Notes: a model not told the origin generated them from the letters alone. 46,432 bases of DNA from Bacteroidota bacterium (GCA_030706605.1 JAUZOE010000032.1:1-46432); one strand, 5' to 3'; positions 17,162-27,401 are shown, numbered from the stretch's first letter. Made by a program: numbers and translations.

Positions 17162-18325
17162 TTAGTTCAATATCGGATGTCTTTTAAATTCTTTGCTTCT
17201 ATCAAAAATATACCGATAGGTAACAAGTCTGCGGCTTTGGGCTGCTCCAAGATTTTTTGAAATGTTTAAGATCTTAGGATTAAAATCTCCTTGCCACTGA
17301 AGTTCAAGATCATCGTAGCGGGTTTCGGTTTGAATAACTTTAGCTCCCTGCATAATCATGTAATGATCTATTCCTTTTCCATGAAATTCAGGAATTACCC
17401 CAAAAACAATCCCTGTAAATTTGTGATTTACCCCCTTTTTCTTTAACCATAAGAATTTTAATTTTTCTAACAATCCAAATTTGCCATTGAAATTTTTGAA
17501 TATCTGGTTTAAATCAGGAAGATTTACCCAAAAAGCAATCGGTTCATTTTTAAAATAAACAAACCAAATAAGTTTTTCATCTATTGCAGGTTTCATCGAC
17601 TGAAACATTTTGAAGGCTACTTCCTTGTTTAATTGTTTATTGCCTTCATGTTTTGCCCATGCTTTGTTATAAATGATAGAAAAATCTGTAGCGTATTTTT
17701 CCAGTTGGTTTTTACTTATGTGAACTGTTTTGTAATCAGGGTTGGTACTATATTTTTTATCCATTTCTAAAAATTTTCCCGACAACTGTGTATCTACAAC
17801 AAGATGCCAGCATATCTGGTTAAAAAAATTTTTGAATCCATAATTTTCAAAAAGCTGAACATAATACGGATAATTGTAATTCATTAAATAAATTGGGGGT
17901 TTAAATCCCTCAACCACCAGCCCCCACCATCTGTCCCGTTCTCCAAAATTAATAGGGCCGTCCATAGCTTCCATACCATGCTGCATAAGCCAGCTTTTGG
18001 CTACATCAAATAACATATCTGCAGCCAGTTGGTCATTAATGCATTCAAAAAATCCGATACCACCGGTTTTTTGTTCGTCACCTTTATTTTTATATTTTTT
18101 ATTGACAAATGCAGCAATGCGGCCAATAAGCTGATCATCTTCGTCTTTTAATAACCATCTTTGACACTCTCCAAAACGAAATGCTTTATTTTTTTTTTGA
18201 TCAAAAACTTCATTCACATCTTTATCAAGCGGACGAATGAAATTAGGATCATCCTTATAAATAATGACCGGAACTTGTAAAAATTCTTTTGCCGAAGCAG
18301 AATCCAAAACAGGTAAAAGTTGCAT
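17162..18325 (-). CDS. GNAT-fold acetyltransferase-like protein, conserved in Bacteroidota
   Basis: This 387-residue soluble protein lacks a signal peptide. The central and C-terminal parts look like a tandem or extended GNAT fold: DQLIGRIAAFVNKKYKN and the GGIGFFECIND strand in the first half, and IAFWVNLPDLNQIFKNFNG and FHGKGIDHYMIMQGAKVIQ in the second, where G-K-G-I-D resembles the acetyl-CoA pyrophosphate-binding loop. The motif MDGPINFGERDRWWGLVVEGF is typical of a conserved group usually annotated as hypothetical or YghO-like. The acceptor is unknown. Its neighbours, dnaX and an amidase lipoprotein, do not inform on function. Confidence 0.65.
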   Translation of the reverse strand: MQLLPVLDSASAKEFLQVPVIIYKDDPNFIRPLDKDVNEVFDQKKNKAFRFGECQRWLLKDEDDQLIGRIAAFVNKKYKNKGDEQKTGGIGFFECINDQLAADMLFDVAKSWLMQHGMEAMDGPINFGERDRWWGLVVEGFKPPIYLMNYNYPYYVQLFENYGFKNFFNQICWHLVVDTQLSGKFLEMDKKYSTNPDYKTVHISKNQLEKYATDFSIIYNKAWAKHEGNKQLNKEVAFKMFQSMKPAIDEKLIWFVYFKNEPIAFWVNLPDLNQIFKNFNGKFGLLEKLKFLWLKKKGVNHKFTGIVFGVIPEFHGKGIDHYMIMQGAKVIQTETRYDDLELQWQGDFNPKILNISKNLGAAQSRRLVTYRYIFDRSKEFKRHPILN

Positions 18326-18416
18326 TAATCTAAAATTAAGAATGGTAAAGTAACAATCAAAATAGGCAAAATCAAAACCTTTTTTATAGTTGAAATATAA
18401 AATTGTTGCAAAAAAA

Positions 18417-19214
18417 TTATTCGTACTTTTTCATAAGATCATAAAGTATTTTTTTATCCGCATCAGTAAGGATACGGCTGCTATCCTGCATTTCGAAATG
18501 GCGCTTAAATGCCTCAATTGCAGCGGACGAATCTTTTACAGAATATCCGATAATGCGCAAGGCCATCAGGCTGTTGAAATTTTCAGGAATGCAGACCCTG
18601 CTGGTATCATCATACCATAAACCATATCCTTGCTGAGCAAGCAATTGCCAAGGAAAAGTTACATTAGGGTCATTTTTTCTAGTGGGAGCAATGTCTTCAT
18701 GGCCGATAAAATGAGCAGTGGGTATTGAATATGTTGATTTTAGTCTGTTTAATATTGTTAATAAACTTTTTATTTGCGCAGGAGGAAATGAATCAAATCC
18801 ATTATTATCCAATTCAATTCCTATGGATGATGAATTGATATCTTTATCATTTCCCCATGATGACCTGCCTGCCTGCCAGGCCCTTAAATAATCGTTAAGC
18901 ATGTGATGTATAGTGCCATCTTTACAAATTACATAATGCGCGCTTACCTGTGTCCTGGGAAGTGTAAATGTTTTTAATGTTTGCTTACAACTGTTCTGTG
19001 CTGTGTGATGAATAATTACAAAATTGGGTTTACGTAATCCAAAATTAGTAGTCCCTACCCAACTGGAACGGGATTCATCATCTAAGGGAGTTTTTCTTAT
19101 TTGTTTAGCGAAAGATTTTACTTGTTTTTTATATACCCTGTTGGTAGAGGCGTATTTATTAGGAGAACAGGAAATGGTCAAAAAAATAAAGATAAAATAG
19201 ATTTTATTATTCAT
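18417..19214 (-). CDS. N-acetylmuramoyl-L-alanine amidase lipoprotein (Amidase_2)
   Basis: This 265-residue protein begins with a lipoprotein signal (FIFLTISC, Cys16), so it should be anchored to a membrane facing the periplasm. The Amidase_2 (PGRP-like, zinc-dependent) domain spans about residues 65-200. The first zinc ligand is in FVIIHHTAQNS, the core is VSAHYVICKDGTIHHML and SIGIELDNNG, and the last ligands are in HFIGHEDIAPTRKNDP. It would cut the bond between MurNAc and L-Ala in peptidoglycan during wall turnover or recycling. The C-terminal 60 residues, after PWQLLAQQGYGLW, are a helical extension found in many Bacteroidota amidases. No SH3 or LysM cell-wall domain is present. Confidence 0.9.
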   Translation of the reverse strand: MNNKIYFIFIFLTISCSPNKYASTNRVYKKQVKSFAKQIRKTPLDDESRSSWVGTTNFGLRKPNFVIIHHTAQNSCKQTLKTFTLPRTQVSAHYVICKDGTIHHMLNDYLRAWQAGRSSWGNDKDINSSSIGIELDNNGFDSFPPAQIKSLLTILNRLKSTYSIPTAHFIGHEDIAPTRKNDPNVTFPWQLLAQQGYGLWYDDTSRVCIPENFNSLMALRIIGYSVKDSSAAIEAFKRHFEMQDSSRILTDADKKILYDLMKKYE

Positions 19215-19354
19215 TTTTTTGGGTAAAGATAAATATCGGAAAGCATTTGCTTTAAAAATATAAAAAGAGTAATTTAGGATTTCTAATTTTTAGAATACCA
19301 CCTAAATTTTTCTCAAGGCCACTGGATTTATTAAATTCAAAGTAGATCGTCAAT

Positions 19355-22300
19355 CTACATATTTCTCCTATATTGCCCACCTACCTCATAGAGGGCATGA
19401 GTAATTTGCCCAAGCGAACAATACTTTACTGTTTCCATTAATTCAGCAAATAAGTTTTCATTATTGACAGCTACATCCTGCAGGCGTTTCAACATTTGAT
19501 CACTTTTATCTATATGCAGCCTATGGAATGCCTGTAGATTTTTTATCTGCTGATCTTTTTCTTCTTTGGTACTTCTGATCACTTCTGCAGGAAGAATAGT
19601 TGGCGAACCTTCTTTATTTAAGAAAGTATTTACACCAACAATTGGAAGTTCGCCATTGTTTTTTAAAGATTCATAATAAAGGCTTTCTTCCTGTATCTTA
19701 TTTCTCTGGTACATCCTTTCCATCGCACCAAGTACGCCACCTCTTTCTGAAATACGGTTGAATTCCGCCATCACCGCTTCTTCTACCAAATCAGTAAGTT
19801 CTTCAATTAAAAAACTTCCCTGGTTTGGATTTTCATTTTTTGCTGTTCCCAATTCACGATTAATGATTAACTGAATGGCCATTGCCCGGCGCACGCTTTC
19901 CTCTGTTGGCGTGGTGATCGCTTCATCATAAGCGTTGGTATGAAGGCTGTTGCAATTATCATAGATCGCGTACAAGGCCTGTAAAGTTGTACGAATATCA
20001 TTGAAATCAATTTCCTGGGCGTGCAAACTTCTGCCGCTTGTCTGGATATGATACTTCAACATTTGGGAACGGGAATTCGCTTTGTATTTATACTTCATTG
20101 CTTTTGCCCAAATACGCCGTGCAACTCTTCCGATAACACTGTATTCAGGATCCATTCCATTGCTGAAAAAGAAAGAAAGATTGTGCGCAAAATCATCAAT
20201 CTTCATTCCGCGGCTTATGTAATATTCTACATAGGTGAACCCGTTTGAAAGAGTGAAAGCAAGCTGCGTAATAGGATTGGCGCCCGCTTCCGCAATATGA
20301 TAGCCGCTTATGGAAACAGAATAAAAATTGCGTACTTTATTTTCAATAAAATATTCCTGCACATCACCCATTAATTTCAAAGCAAATTCTGTAGAAAAAA
20401 TACAGGTATTTTGTGCCTGGTCTTCCTTTAAAATATCAGCCTGAACGGTTCCTCGAACAGATGCTAATGTTTTGGCTTTAATTTCCTCATAGACTTCTCT
20501 GTCTAAAACATCTTCGCCCGATAGACCCAATAATCTTAAACCAAGTCCATCATTTCCTTTTGGCAGATGCCCTTTCATTTCTCCTTTTTCGTGCAAAACG
20601 GCTTCGCCATTTATTCCGATGTATTTAGGCAAATCTTCCGGTTTAAATTTTGATTCTATAACTGCGTTTACGCGTTCCCGTAAGTTATTCTCAAGAATGT
20701 ATTTTTCGCACTGCTGATCAATGGCGGCATTCAAAAAGAAAGCAAGCAACATCGGCGCAGGACCGTTAATCGTCATACTTACAGAAGTTTTGACATCGCA
20801 AAGGTCAAAGCCGCTGTACAGCTTTTTTGCATCGTCCACCGATGCAACACTCACACCACTATTGCCGACTTTCCCATAAATATCAGGACGAACAGCAGGA
20901 TCTTCACCGTACAAAGTAACGCTGTCAAATGCAGTACTGAGACGCTTTGCAGGCTGCCCAACACTCACATAATGAAACCTGCGATTGGTTCTTTCCGGAC
21001 TTCCTTCGCCGGCAAACATTCTCGTAGGATCCTCTTCCACACGCTTTAACGGAAACACGCCGGCTGTATAAGGAAATTTGCCAGGGAAATTTTCCTGCAA
21101 ACGCCACATTAAAATATCTCCCCAATCTTTAAATTTCGGTACGGCTATTTTCGGCACTTTGGTGCGCGAGAGCGATTCAAAAAACAAAGGCTGTTTTATC
21201 ACTTTTCCTCTTACGTGGTATTCAAAAAAATCCTTCTGATAAAGGGCTTTTGTTTTTTCCCATTCATCCAATAATTTTTTACAAACGGGTAATAATTTTT
21301 TTTCAACTTCGACTTTCCTCTTCTCCAGTTCGTTTATAAGTAAAGCGTTTTTTTCTTCCTTTTCTTCAGATATCACTTTAAAATTTTCAATCGTGCCATT
21401 CAACTGATACAACTGAGTAGCAACAGCAGATTGCTCTTCAGCCAGTTTATTATAATTAGCGATTTCTTCTGCAATTTCAGCAAGATATCTCACGCGCTTT
21501 GCAGGAATGATGGAGCGGTTATAACTTTCACTTCGCAAAGGCGCTTCATATTTTTTCCACCCACGGCCGGTTTTAGAATTTACTTCTTCTATAATTTTAT
21601 TAAAAAGCAGGTTGCATCCGGGATCATTAAAAGTAGAAGCTACAGTACCAATCACAGGAATTTCCTCATCTTTAGAATGCCACAAACCATGATTGCGTTT
21701 GTATTGTTTTTTTACATCATGAAGGGCATCCAAAGCGCCTGCTTTATCAAATTTATTGATACAAATTATATCTGCATAATCAAGCATATTGATCTTCTCT
21801 AATTGAGAAGCAGCGCCATATTCAGGCGTCATCACATACATACTCACATCACAATAATCCAGGATAGATGCATCACTCTGGCCCACACCTGCGCTTTCTA
21901 AAATAATAAAATCATAACCAGCCGCTTTGCAAATATCAAGCGCTTCCTGAACGTAATTACTGAGGGCCTTATCATTTTCGCGTGTCGCTAATGAACGCAT
22001 ATATGCGCGAGGATTGTGAATGGAATTCATACGAATACGATCACCTAATAAAGCTCCCCCCGTTTTTTTTCTTGAGGGGTCAACAGAAATAACGGCAATC
22101 GTTTTATCCTCATAAGTTTTTAGAAAGCGACGCACAATTTCATCCGTTACAGAAGATTTCCCTGCTCCTCCTGTGCCGGTAATGCCAAGAACTGCCGCCT
22201 CCCAACCCCCTCCAAGGGAGGGGGAGGTGAGAACTCCTTCACGATTTTCAGATTCCTTTCCGGCTTCAACTTGCGGTGATTTAAAATCTTTTTCCTTTTC

Positions 22301-23296
22301 AAGAAGATTAAAAATTTCTTTGCAAACCTTATCTGAATCCTTTAAAATTTCTTCATTTTTAAATCTCAACACTTCAAAACCCAATTCATTTAATCTTGAT
22401 GTCCGTATTTCATCATTTTCTTTTACTTCCGGAAGTTGATGAATATTGCCATCAATTTCAATAACTACTCCTTTTTGTAAACAAACAAAATCAGCAATGT
22501 ATTTATCAATGATATGCTGCCGCCTGAATTTAAATCCTTCTTTTCGTCCTCTCAATCTTTCCCATAGCATCTTTTCTGCTTTGGTTGGATTACCTTTTTG
22601 ATCTAACGCAAATGCTTTTAAATTTTTATAATAATAAGGATCAGCATTAAGATAATCTTTTATTTGAGGAGATCTTTTGTTTTCTTCTTTTAACCTCTCA
22701 GAATTAGAATTTAAAATTTCCACTTCCTCGCCATTCTCAGCTTTAGTAATTGATTTAGCGACAAGACTAATATCTCTCCATTCCTCCAAAATAAATCTAC
22801 CTCCATTATTTCCATTGCCATTTCTTGCAGAAGTTGAGGTTGTTGTCCCCCCTCCTTTGGAGGGGGTTAGGGGGGGGGCGCTTTTTTCAATCACTTCTTC
22901 AATCATCCCTTCCAGCCCCATTTTTCTCCCATCATCAGGAGAATAAATTTTGGTAATTCCGTAAGCTTCCAGTTCTTCAATTTCTTCAGGCAAAATCGTT
23001 CCGCCGCCGCCGCCAAAAATTTTGATATGCCCATAACCATTCTTATCAAGCAGATCTTTCATGTATTTAAAAAATTCCAAATGGCCACCCTGGTAACTCG
23101 TAATTGCAATACCTTGTGCATCCTCTTCAATAGCGCATTCTACAATTTCATGTACACTTCTGTTGTGACCTAAATGAATAATTTCAGCACCTTGGCTTTG
23201 CATTATTCTACGCATAATATTAATGGCAGCATCATGACCATCAAATAATGAAGCGGCAGTAACAATTCTTACAGTATGATTTTTATTGTCGGGCAT
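19355..23296 (-). CDS. icmF: Fused isobutyryl-CoA mutase IcmF with an inserted DUF559 domain
   Basis: The 1313-residue protein has all parts of IcmF: a B12-binding domain (about 8-138, LFDGHDAA with H21 as the probable cobalt ligand, [11 protein letters not shown]), a MeaI-like G-protein chaperone domain starting with the P-loop [12 protein letters not shown] at 371-382, and a C-terminal acyl-CoA mutase barrel ([33 protein letters not shown]). It interconverts isobutyryl- and n-butyryl-CoA or related acyl-CoAs with adenosylcobalamin. Usual IcmF proteins are about 1090-1150 residues. The excess lies between the first two domains, where residues 222-332 form a DUF559 nuclease-like domain ([20 protein letters not shown] and [11 protein letters not shown]). 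Proline/glycine segments [10 protein letters not shown] (141-150) and SPSLGGGW (358-365) bracket this insertion and are encoded by inverted DNA repeats. All frames remain open, so the enzyme may still be made. Confidence 0.93.
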   Translation of the reverse strand: MPDNKNHTVRIVTAASLFDGHDAAINIMRRIMQSQGAEIIHLGHNRSVHEIVECAIEEDAQGIAITSYQGGHLEFFKYMKDLLDKNGYGHIKIFGGGGGTILPEEIEELEAYGITKIYSPDDGRKMGLEGMIEEVIEKSAPPLTPSKGGGTTTSTSARNGNGNNGGRFILEEWRDISLVAKSITKAENGEEVEILNSNSERLKEENKRSPQIKDYLNADPYYYKNLKAFALDQKGNPTKAEKMLWERLRGRKEGFKFRRQHIIDKYIADFVCLQKGVVIEIDGNIHQLPEVKENDEIRTSRLNELGFEVLRFKNEEILKDSDKVCKEIFNLLEKEKDFKSPQVEAGKESENREGVLTSPSLGGGWEAAVLGITGTGGAGKSSVTDEIVRRFLKTYEDKTIAVISVDPSRKKTGGALLGDRIRMNSIHNPRAYMRSLATRENDKALSNYVQEALDICKAAGYDFIILESAGVGQSDASILDYCDVSMYVMTPEYGAASQLEKINMLDYADIICINKFDKAGALDALHDVKKQYKRNHGLWHSKDEEIPVIGTVASTFNDPGCNLLFNKIIEEVNSKTGRGWKKYEAPLRSESYNRSIIPAKRVRYLAEIAEEIANYNKLAEEQSAVATQLYQLNGTIENFKVISEEKEEKNALLINELEKRKVEVEKKLLPVCKKLLDEWEKTKALYQKDFFEYHVRGKVIKQPLFFESLSRTKVPKIAVPKFKDWGDILMWRLQENFPGKFPYTAGVFPLKRVEEDPTRMFAGEGSPERTNRRFHYVSVGQPAKRLSTAFDSVTLYGEDPAVRPDIYGKVGNSGVSVASVDDAKKLYSGFDLCDVKTSVSMTINGPAPMLLAFFLNAAIDQQCEKYILENNLRERVNAVIESKFKPEDLPKYIGINGEAVLHEKGEMKGHLPKGNDGLGLRLLGLSGEDVLDREVYEEIKAKTLASVRGTVQADILKEDQAQNTCIFSTEFALKLMGDVQEYFIENKVRNFYSVSISGYHIAEAGANPITQLAFTLSNGFTYVEYYISRGMKIDDFAHNLSFFFSNGMDPEYSVIGRVARRIWAKAMKYKYKANSRSQMLKYHIQTSGRSLHAQEIDFNDIRTTLQALYAIYDNCNSLHTNAYDEAITTPTEESVRRAMAIQLIINRELGTAKNENPNQGSFLIEELTDLVEEAVMAEFNRISERGGVLGAMERMYQRNKIQEESLYYESLKNNGELPIVGVNTFLNKEGSPTILPAEVIRSTKEEKDQQIKNLQAFHRLHIDKSDQMLKRLQDVAVNNENLFAELMETVKYCSLGQITHALYEVGGQYRRNM
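22201..22224 (+). repeat. Left copy of the 24-bp G/C-rich inverted repeat bracketing the DUF559 insertion
   Basis: This copy begins CCCAACCCCCTCC and is itself nearly palindromic, able to fold on its own (CCCCCTCC pairing with GGGAGGGGG). On the icmF strand it encodes the segment SPSLGGGW just before the G domain. It differs from the reverse complement of the right copy at two positions. Confidence 0.75.
22848..22871 (-). repeat. Right copy of the 24-bp G/C-rich inverted repeat, with an adjoining run of nine Gs
   Basis: Read on the minus strand it begins CCTAACCCCCTCCAAAGG and encodes LTPSKGGG right after the B12 domain. It runs into nine consecutive Gs at 22870-22878 (C9 in the coding strand). 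Loss of a single C there would put a TAA in frame directly after the tract. Confidence 0.75.
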
Positions 23297-23431
23297 ATCG
23301 GCTTTATTATCCTAATTGAATCAAATTACACGGACTACAATTTAAAGCAAAGAAAACTCTGTAAAATTACGACTAAAGAAAGGGAAAATAAATCAAATGG
23401 TTTTTGAAAAGTAGAAATGGTAAAACGTATT

Positions 23432-24184
23432 TTAAATCATTTTAAAAGTCAGTTCTGCAAATTCTTCCACGCTTAATGTCTCTGCACGACGGTCAAAAAA
23501 CTTATCCTGTAGATCTTCTTTTGCTATTAAACTTTTCACTCCGTTCCTTAATGTCTTACGTCTTTGGTTAAATGCAGTTTTTACCAACACCCAAAATGCC
23601 CTTTCACTTTTTACTGGTAAATAGCTTTTTCGCGCGGTTAAGCGGATCACTCCGCTTTGCACTTTTGGTTGGGGCGTAAAACATTCATTGCCTACAGAAA
23701 ATAAATATTCCACTTTATAATAGTATTGTATAAGCACACTCAAAACTCCGTAAATTTTGCTTCCTTCTTTTGCGGCAGCTCTTTCTGCCACTTCTTTCTG
23801 AAACATTCCAATCACCTCAGGAACATATTCTTTCCATTCCAGCACTTTAAATAAAATCTGTGTAGAAATATTGTAGGGGAAATTGCCGATCACGGTGAAA
23901 GGTTCATCAAAAGGTCGGTCCATATCCAGGAAGCTTTTGTGAATGAGGTCATTTTTTAAAGAAGGAAATTCTTTTACCAAAAAATCTACTTTATCCTGGT
24001 CAAGTTCTACCGCTTTAAAATGAATATCGGGAATTTTTACCAAATGTTTGGTAAGTGCTCCTCCACCCGGCCCTACTTCCAACAAATTTTTAAAAGGATG
24101 CTGCATCAAAGCAGCAACGATTTTTTCTACTACTTTTTCATCTTTTAAAAAATGCTGACCAAGAGATTTTTTGAGTGTATGCAT
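23432..24184 (-). CDS. rsmA: 16S rRNA dimethyladenosine transferase (A1518/A1519)
   Basis: This 250-residue SAM-dependent methyltransferase (also called KsgA) dimethylates two adjacent adenines near the 3' end of 16S rRNA during small-subunit assembly. The start KKSLGQHFLKD, SAM motif LLEVGPGGGALTKHL (34-48), motif IV NFPYNIS and the QPKVQSGVIRL segment are all typical. The NFPYN form in place of the usual NLPYN is a mild variant. The C-terminal RRKTLRNGVKSL matches family members. I chose the ATG at 24184 over a TTG three codons upstream because MHTLKKSLGQ gives the normal spacing. It is divergent from recO, with 118 bases between. Confidence 0.95.
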   Translation of the reverse strand: MHTLKKSLGQHFLKDEKVVEKIVAALMQHPFKNLLEVGPGGGALTKHLVKIPDIHFKAVELDQDKVDFLVKEFPSLKNDLIHKSFLDMDRPFDEPFTVIGNFPYNISTQILFKVLEWKEYVPEVIGMFQKEVAERAAAKEGSKIYGVLSVLIQYYYKVEYLFSVGNECFTPQPKVQSGVIRLTARKSYLPVKSERAFWVLVKTAFNQRRKTLRNGVKSLIAKEDLQDKFFDRRAETLSVEEFAELTFKMI

Positions 24185-24302
24185 GGATTGCAAATTAGTG
24201 ATAACTTGCGGCCTCCCCTAATTCTCTTCCAAAAGAGGAAACTACTTATTATTTTTACCGGAAGTTTGCTCTCGTTATCACTTTCTTACTTTTCATTTAA
24301 CT

Positions 24303-25031
24303 ATGATCTATACTACCCAAGGCATTGTATTGCGGACTATAAAATACGGGGAAACGAGTGTAATAGCTTCAATTTTTACCGAGCTATTCGGCATACAATC
24401 ATATTTGGTAAATGGAGTGCGTACATCGGGGAAAACCTCTAAAGCGCATTTTTTTCAGCCTTCTTCTTTATTGGAACTCCAGGTATATCATAATGAATTG
24501 AAAAATTTACAACGTATTAAAGAATTAAAATGGAGTGTTCTTTATAAAAATATTTTAAGTGATATAACAAAAAATTCAGTGGCGCTTTACATGGTAGAGC
24601 TTTTGCAAAAATGCCTGAAACAGCCTGAAACTAATGAACCCCTTTTTCAATTTTGTGAAGACGCATTTCTTCATCTTGATGTTGCTGATAAAGAGATTAC
24701 CGCCAATTTCCCTATTTATTTTTCCCTACAGTTAGCTCCTTTTTTAGGATTCCGTTTACAGGATAATTATTCTGGAAAAAGAAATATCTTCAATCTGAAG
24801 GAAGGTTTTTTTTCAGATTTAGAATCTTCAGATTCTGAGCATGTAAGCATTGAAATCAGTTTTTACATTTCGCAATTATTGAAAGCTATTCATCCTCACA
24901 GACTAGAAGAAATAAAAATAAACAGGAAAACAAGACAAGCGATTTTAAAAAGCATGGAAAGCTATTACGGATGGCATATTCCGGAGTTTGGGAGCATGAA
25001 AACATTACCTGTTTTATCGGAGATATTATGA
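24303..25031 (+). CDS. recO: DNA repair protein RecO
   Basis: This 242-residue protein has the RecO N-terminal OB-fold (TTQGIVLRTIKYGETSVIASIFTELFGIQSYLVNGVR) and a helical C-terminal domain with the FFSDLE.. and LKAIHPHRLEEIKINRKTR segments. RecO works with RecR to load RecA on SSB-coated single-stranded DNA in gap repair. The zinc-finger cysteines found in many RecO proteins between the two parts are absent: the central region holds only isolated Cys residues. This seems usual for Bacteroidota RecO. The stop is TGA, and the convergent amidohydrolase gene ends 11 bases downstream. Confidence 0.93.
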   Translation: MIYTTQGIVLRTIKYGETSVIASIFTELFGIQSYLVNGVRTSGKTSKAHFFQPSSLLELQVYHNELKNLQRIKELKWSVLYKNILSDITKNSVALYMVELLQKCLKQPETNEPLFQFCEDAFLHLDVADKEITANFPIYFSLQLAPFLGFRLQDNYSGKRNIFNLKEGFFSDLESSDSEHVSIEISFYISQLLKAIHPHRLEEIKINRKTRQAILKSMESYYGWHIPEFGSMKTLPVLSEIL

Positions 25032-25042
25032 GTTTATGCTAC

Positions 25043-26221
25043 TTATATTAGCCTTTTAATTTTTGAATTATCTTTAATTTTTGGGCCATCTGTATGTTCA
25101 ATTAATATAATGCCGGGCTTTTTCCCTTTTTCAAAACTACCCAGGTCTTTATCCATTTTTAAAGCCCTGGCACCGTTAATAGTTGCCCATTTTAATAGTG
25201 TTTCAGTTTTTATTTTCGGAAATTTTTTCACAATGGTTTTTATTTCTTCCAGGATATTAAGCTGATGATTAGATGCCAGGCTATCGGTACCAAGAACAAT
25301 ATGACAATTATTTTTCAGTAATAAATCTGCCGGTGGTAATGTATTTTCAATATACAAGTTGGCATTAGGGCAAAGGCAAAATGAGACTAATTGCTCTTGA
25401 TTTTTATGCTCATTGATGAAGTCAATATCTTTCTGTTTTGTAAAAGTATTATGTACCAAAATAACCGATGCGGCTGGTGATAATTTATTGAAATAACTGG
25501 CTACGCTTCTTGTTTTTGGAGCCTCGTAGAATGAATTATCAATGTTCATCATCTCATACATTTTGGTAAAATTGCCTTTACCTTCCAGGAAAAATAAATC
25601 TTCATCTGCTGTTTCCTGGCTATGAATCGTAATTACTTTGCCAGGAAAAAGTGGAACCAACTTTTCCCACAAATTCTCTGAAACTGAATATGGAGCATGC
25701 GGAACGATGGAGGTTTTTAAATCATTTTTAATAAATTCATTATAAAAAACAGTGCTTTTTTCAAATCTTACATTAGCTATTTGCGGCGACCAACCGCTTG
25801 TTTCGATAAAATTATAATACCTGATTTTCTTTTTTATTTTTTGAAAAAGAGTCGAAGGATTATTGCAGATATCTCCTACGGCAATAATACCATTTTTCAG
25901 CATTTCGTTTTCAGCATTTTCAATGGCATTAAGAATTTCTTCTTCAGCAAAATGCCTTTGGCTAACCACTTTGAAAACGAAATCAATTAATCCTGTCTTC
26001 TCAGGAATCACATTTTTTAGATGAGAAAGTTCCAGGTGGCAATGTGCATTGATAAATCCCGGTGAAATAATGCCTTTTAAAGTAATTACATCTTCACCGA
26101 CCGTTTCTCTTTTAACTATATCTATCACCTCGCCGTTTGTGTTGGTTATCAGCACATGACTCTCTGAAAGAAGAGATTTGCCATCAAATAAATAATCGGC
26201 CTGAAATTTTCGATACCGCAT
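25043..26221 (-). CDS. Amidohydrolase of the MtaD/TrzA/chlorohydrolase deaminase group
   Basis: The 392-residue protein has the metal-dependent amidohydrolase pattern. H60 and H62 lie in AHCHLELSH, a His in HSQETADED (third ligand), a His in ILVHNTF, and the catalytic Asp in LGTDSLASNHQLNILEE. A small beta domain wraps the ends, with the MDKDLGSFEKGKKPGIILIE finish. The HAPYSVSENL segment is typical of deaminases acting on nucleoside-like substrates: S-adenosylhomocysteine/methylthioadenosine deaminases and the aminodeoxyfutalosine deaminase of menaquinone synthesis. The sequence does not separate these; I consider aminodeoxyfutalosine deaminase possible because some Bacteroidota use that route. 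It is divergent from prfA. Confidence 0.8.
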   Translation of the reverse strand: MRYRKFQADYLFDGKSLLSESHVLITNTNGEVIDIVKRETVGEDVITLKGIISPGFINAHCHLELSHLKNVIPEKTGLIDFVFKVVSQRHFAEEEILNAIENAENEMLKNGIIAVGDICNNPSTLFQKIKKKIRYYNFIETSGWSPQIANVRFEKSTVFYNEFIKNDLKTSIVPHAPYSVSENLWEKLVPLFPGKVITIHSQETADEDLFFLEGKGNFTKMYEMMNIDNSFYEAPKTRSVASYFNKLSPAASVILVHNTFTKQKDIDFINEHKNQEQLVSFCLCPNANLYIENTLPPADLLLKNNCHIVLGTDSLASNHQLNILEEIKTIVKKFPKIKTETLLKWATINGARALKMDKDLGSFEKGKKPGIILIEHTDGPKIKDNSKIKRLI

Positions 26222-26237
26222 GTAAAAAGGATTAGAT

Positions 26238-26245
26238 TAATTTTG
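26238..26245 (+). promoter_or_regulatory. Candidate promoter -7 box for prfA
   Basis: TAATTTTG fits TAnnTTTG and lies in the 118-base divergent region, 94 bases before the prfA ATG. No good -33 box is visible, so this is tentative. Confidence 0.3.
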
Positions 26246-26339
26246 CACCTAATTATCAAAGATACAGGGTAAAATTTTCTACAAATAAATTGTGGTGAGC
26301 AACAAACCCTGATCTTGTAAAATAAATATTTAATAAAAC

Positions 26340-27401
26340 ATGCTTGAAAAACTTGAAGCAATAAAGGCAAGATTTGAAGAACTGGGAGTGGCGCTTTCTA
26401 ATCCTGAAATAGTGCGAGATAACAAGAGATATCGTCAGCTTAGTAAAGAATATAGGGATATTGAAAAAATAGTAATTGCCCGTGATCAATACGCTAAAGT
26501 ACTGGATGACATTGAATTTAATAAAGAAGTATTGAATAGTGATGATGAAGAGATGAGAGAAATGGCTAAGGAAGAATTACCCCAATTGCAACAGCAAAAA
26601 GAAGATTCTGAAAAGCAAATAAGGAATATGCTTATTCCTAAAGATCCCCAGGATGAAAAGAATTGTATCCTGGAAATAAGGGCTGGTACGGGTGGAGATG
26701 AAGCATCACTTTTTGCAGGCAACCTGATGCGTATGTATCTAAAGTTTTGTGAATCGAAAGGATGGAAAACTGCATTACTTAGTGAGAGCGAGGGTACTGC
26801 CGGAGGCTATAAAGAGGTGCAAATAGAAGTTACAGGAGAAGACGTTTATGGCACTTTGAAATTTGAAAGCGGCGTACACCGGGTACAGCGGGTCCCGGAT
26901 ACAGAATCAAGTGGGCGTGTACACACAAGTGCTGCTACTGTGGCAGTAATGCCGGAAGCAGAAGAAATAGATGTTGAGGTGAGAGACAGTGACGTGAAAA
27001 TGGAAACTGCAAGGAGTGGTGGCGCAGGTGGGCAAAATGTAAATAAAGTAGAGACGAAAGTGATGCTTACTCATCTTGCTACCGGATTGGTAATTATTTG
27101 CCAGACTGAAAGAAGTCAACTTGGAAACAGGGAGAAGGCCATGCAAATGTTACGTACGAAACTCTACGAAGAAGAAGTACGCAAGCAGGAGGAAGAAATT
27201 TCACGGCATCGCAAAACGCTGGTAAGTTCAGGGGATCGATCTGCCAAAATTAGAACCTACAATTATCCGCAGGGAAGAGTAACAGATCATCGTATCGGAT
27301 TAACTGTTTATGATCTGGAAAATGTACTAAATGGGGAATTACAGGAATTTATTGACGCACTTCAGTTTGCCGAAAATTCAGCAAAACTGACCCAACAATA
27401 A
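26340..27401 (+). CDS. prfA: Peptide chain release factor 1
   Basis: This 353-residue class I release factor reads UAA and UAG stop codons. The catalytic GGQ lies near residue 230 in [13 protein letters not shown], followed by [23 protein letters not shown]. The region of the tripeptide anticodon reads [14 protein letters not shown], with PDT where PxT is expected in RF1, so it is RF1 rather than RF2 (SPF). An N-terminal coiled region spans residues 1-95. It is a single gene, convergent with nothing, and followed by a 350-base intergenic region with a candidate small RNA. Confidence 0.95.
   Translation: MLEKLEAIKARFEELGVALSNPEIVRDNKRYRQLSKEYRDIEKIVIARDQYAKVLDDIEFNKEVLNSDDEEMREMAKEELPQLQQQKEDSEKQIRNMLIPKDPQDEKNCILEIRAGTGGDEASLFAGNLMRMYLKFCESKGWKTALLSESEGTAGGYKEVQIEVTGEDVYGTLKFESGVHRVQRVPDTESSGRVHTSAATVAVMPEAEEIDVEVRDSDVKMETARSGGAGGQNVNKVETKVMLTHLATGLVIICQTERSQLGNREKAMQMLRTKLYEEEVRKQEEEISRHRKTLVSSGDRSAKIRTYNYPQGRVTDHRIGLTVYDLENVLNGELQEFIDALQFAENSAKLTQQ

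Larger units (their letters stand above)
22201..22871. mobile_element. Candidate in-frame insertion element carrying a DUF559 domain inside icmF
   Basis: Two 24-base segments, 22201-22224 and 22848-22871, are inverted copies with 22 of 24 matches. Between them, on the minus strand, icmF encodes extra residues about 141-366, including a complete DUF559 (Vsr-like endonuclease fold) domain. The insertion keeps the frame and lies in the flexible linker between two independent IcmF domains, where it should do least harm. Residues about 173-192 ([20 protein letters not shown]) look like native IcmF linker, so the structure may be two insertions: a short repeat and the DUF559 unit. No transposase is encoded. 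No target-site duplication is obvious. Confidence 0.6.

Noticed and set aside
22201-22871. Classical intein in IcmF
   Set aside because: No Cys/Ser at the N-terminal junction with splicing-block motifs and no terminal His-Asn are seen. The insert is a nuclease-like domain without a HINT fold.
19355-23296. Two frames in opposite orientation over the DUF559 part of icmF (22173-22439 and 22677-22946)
   Set aside because: They are shadows of the minus-strand gene. The icmF frame is continuous and carries all recognised domains.
26900-26960. Release factor might be RF2 because of the unusual PDT tripeptide
   Set aside because: RF2 carries SPF at this place. PxT with the surrounding RVP.TE..GRVHTS fits RF1.
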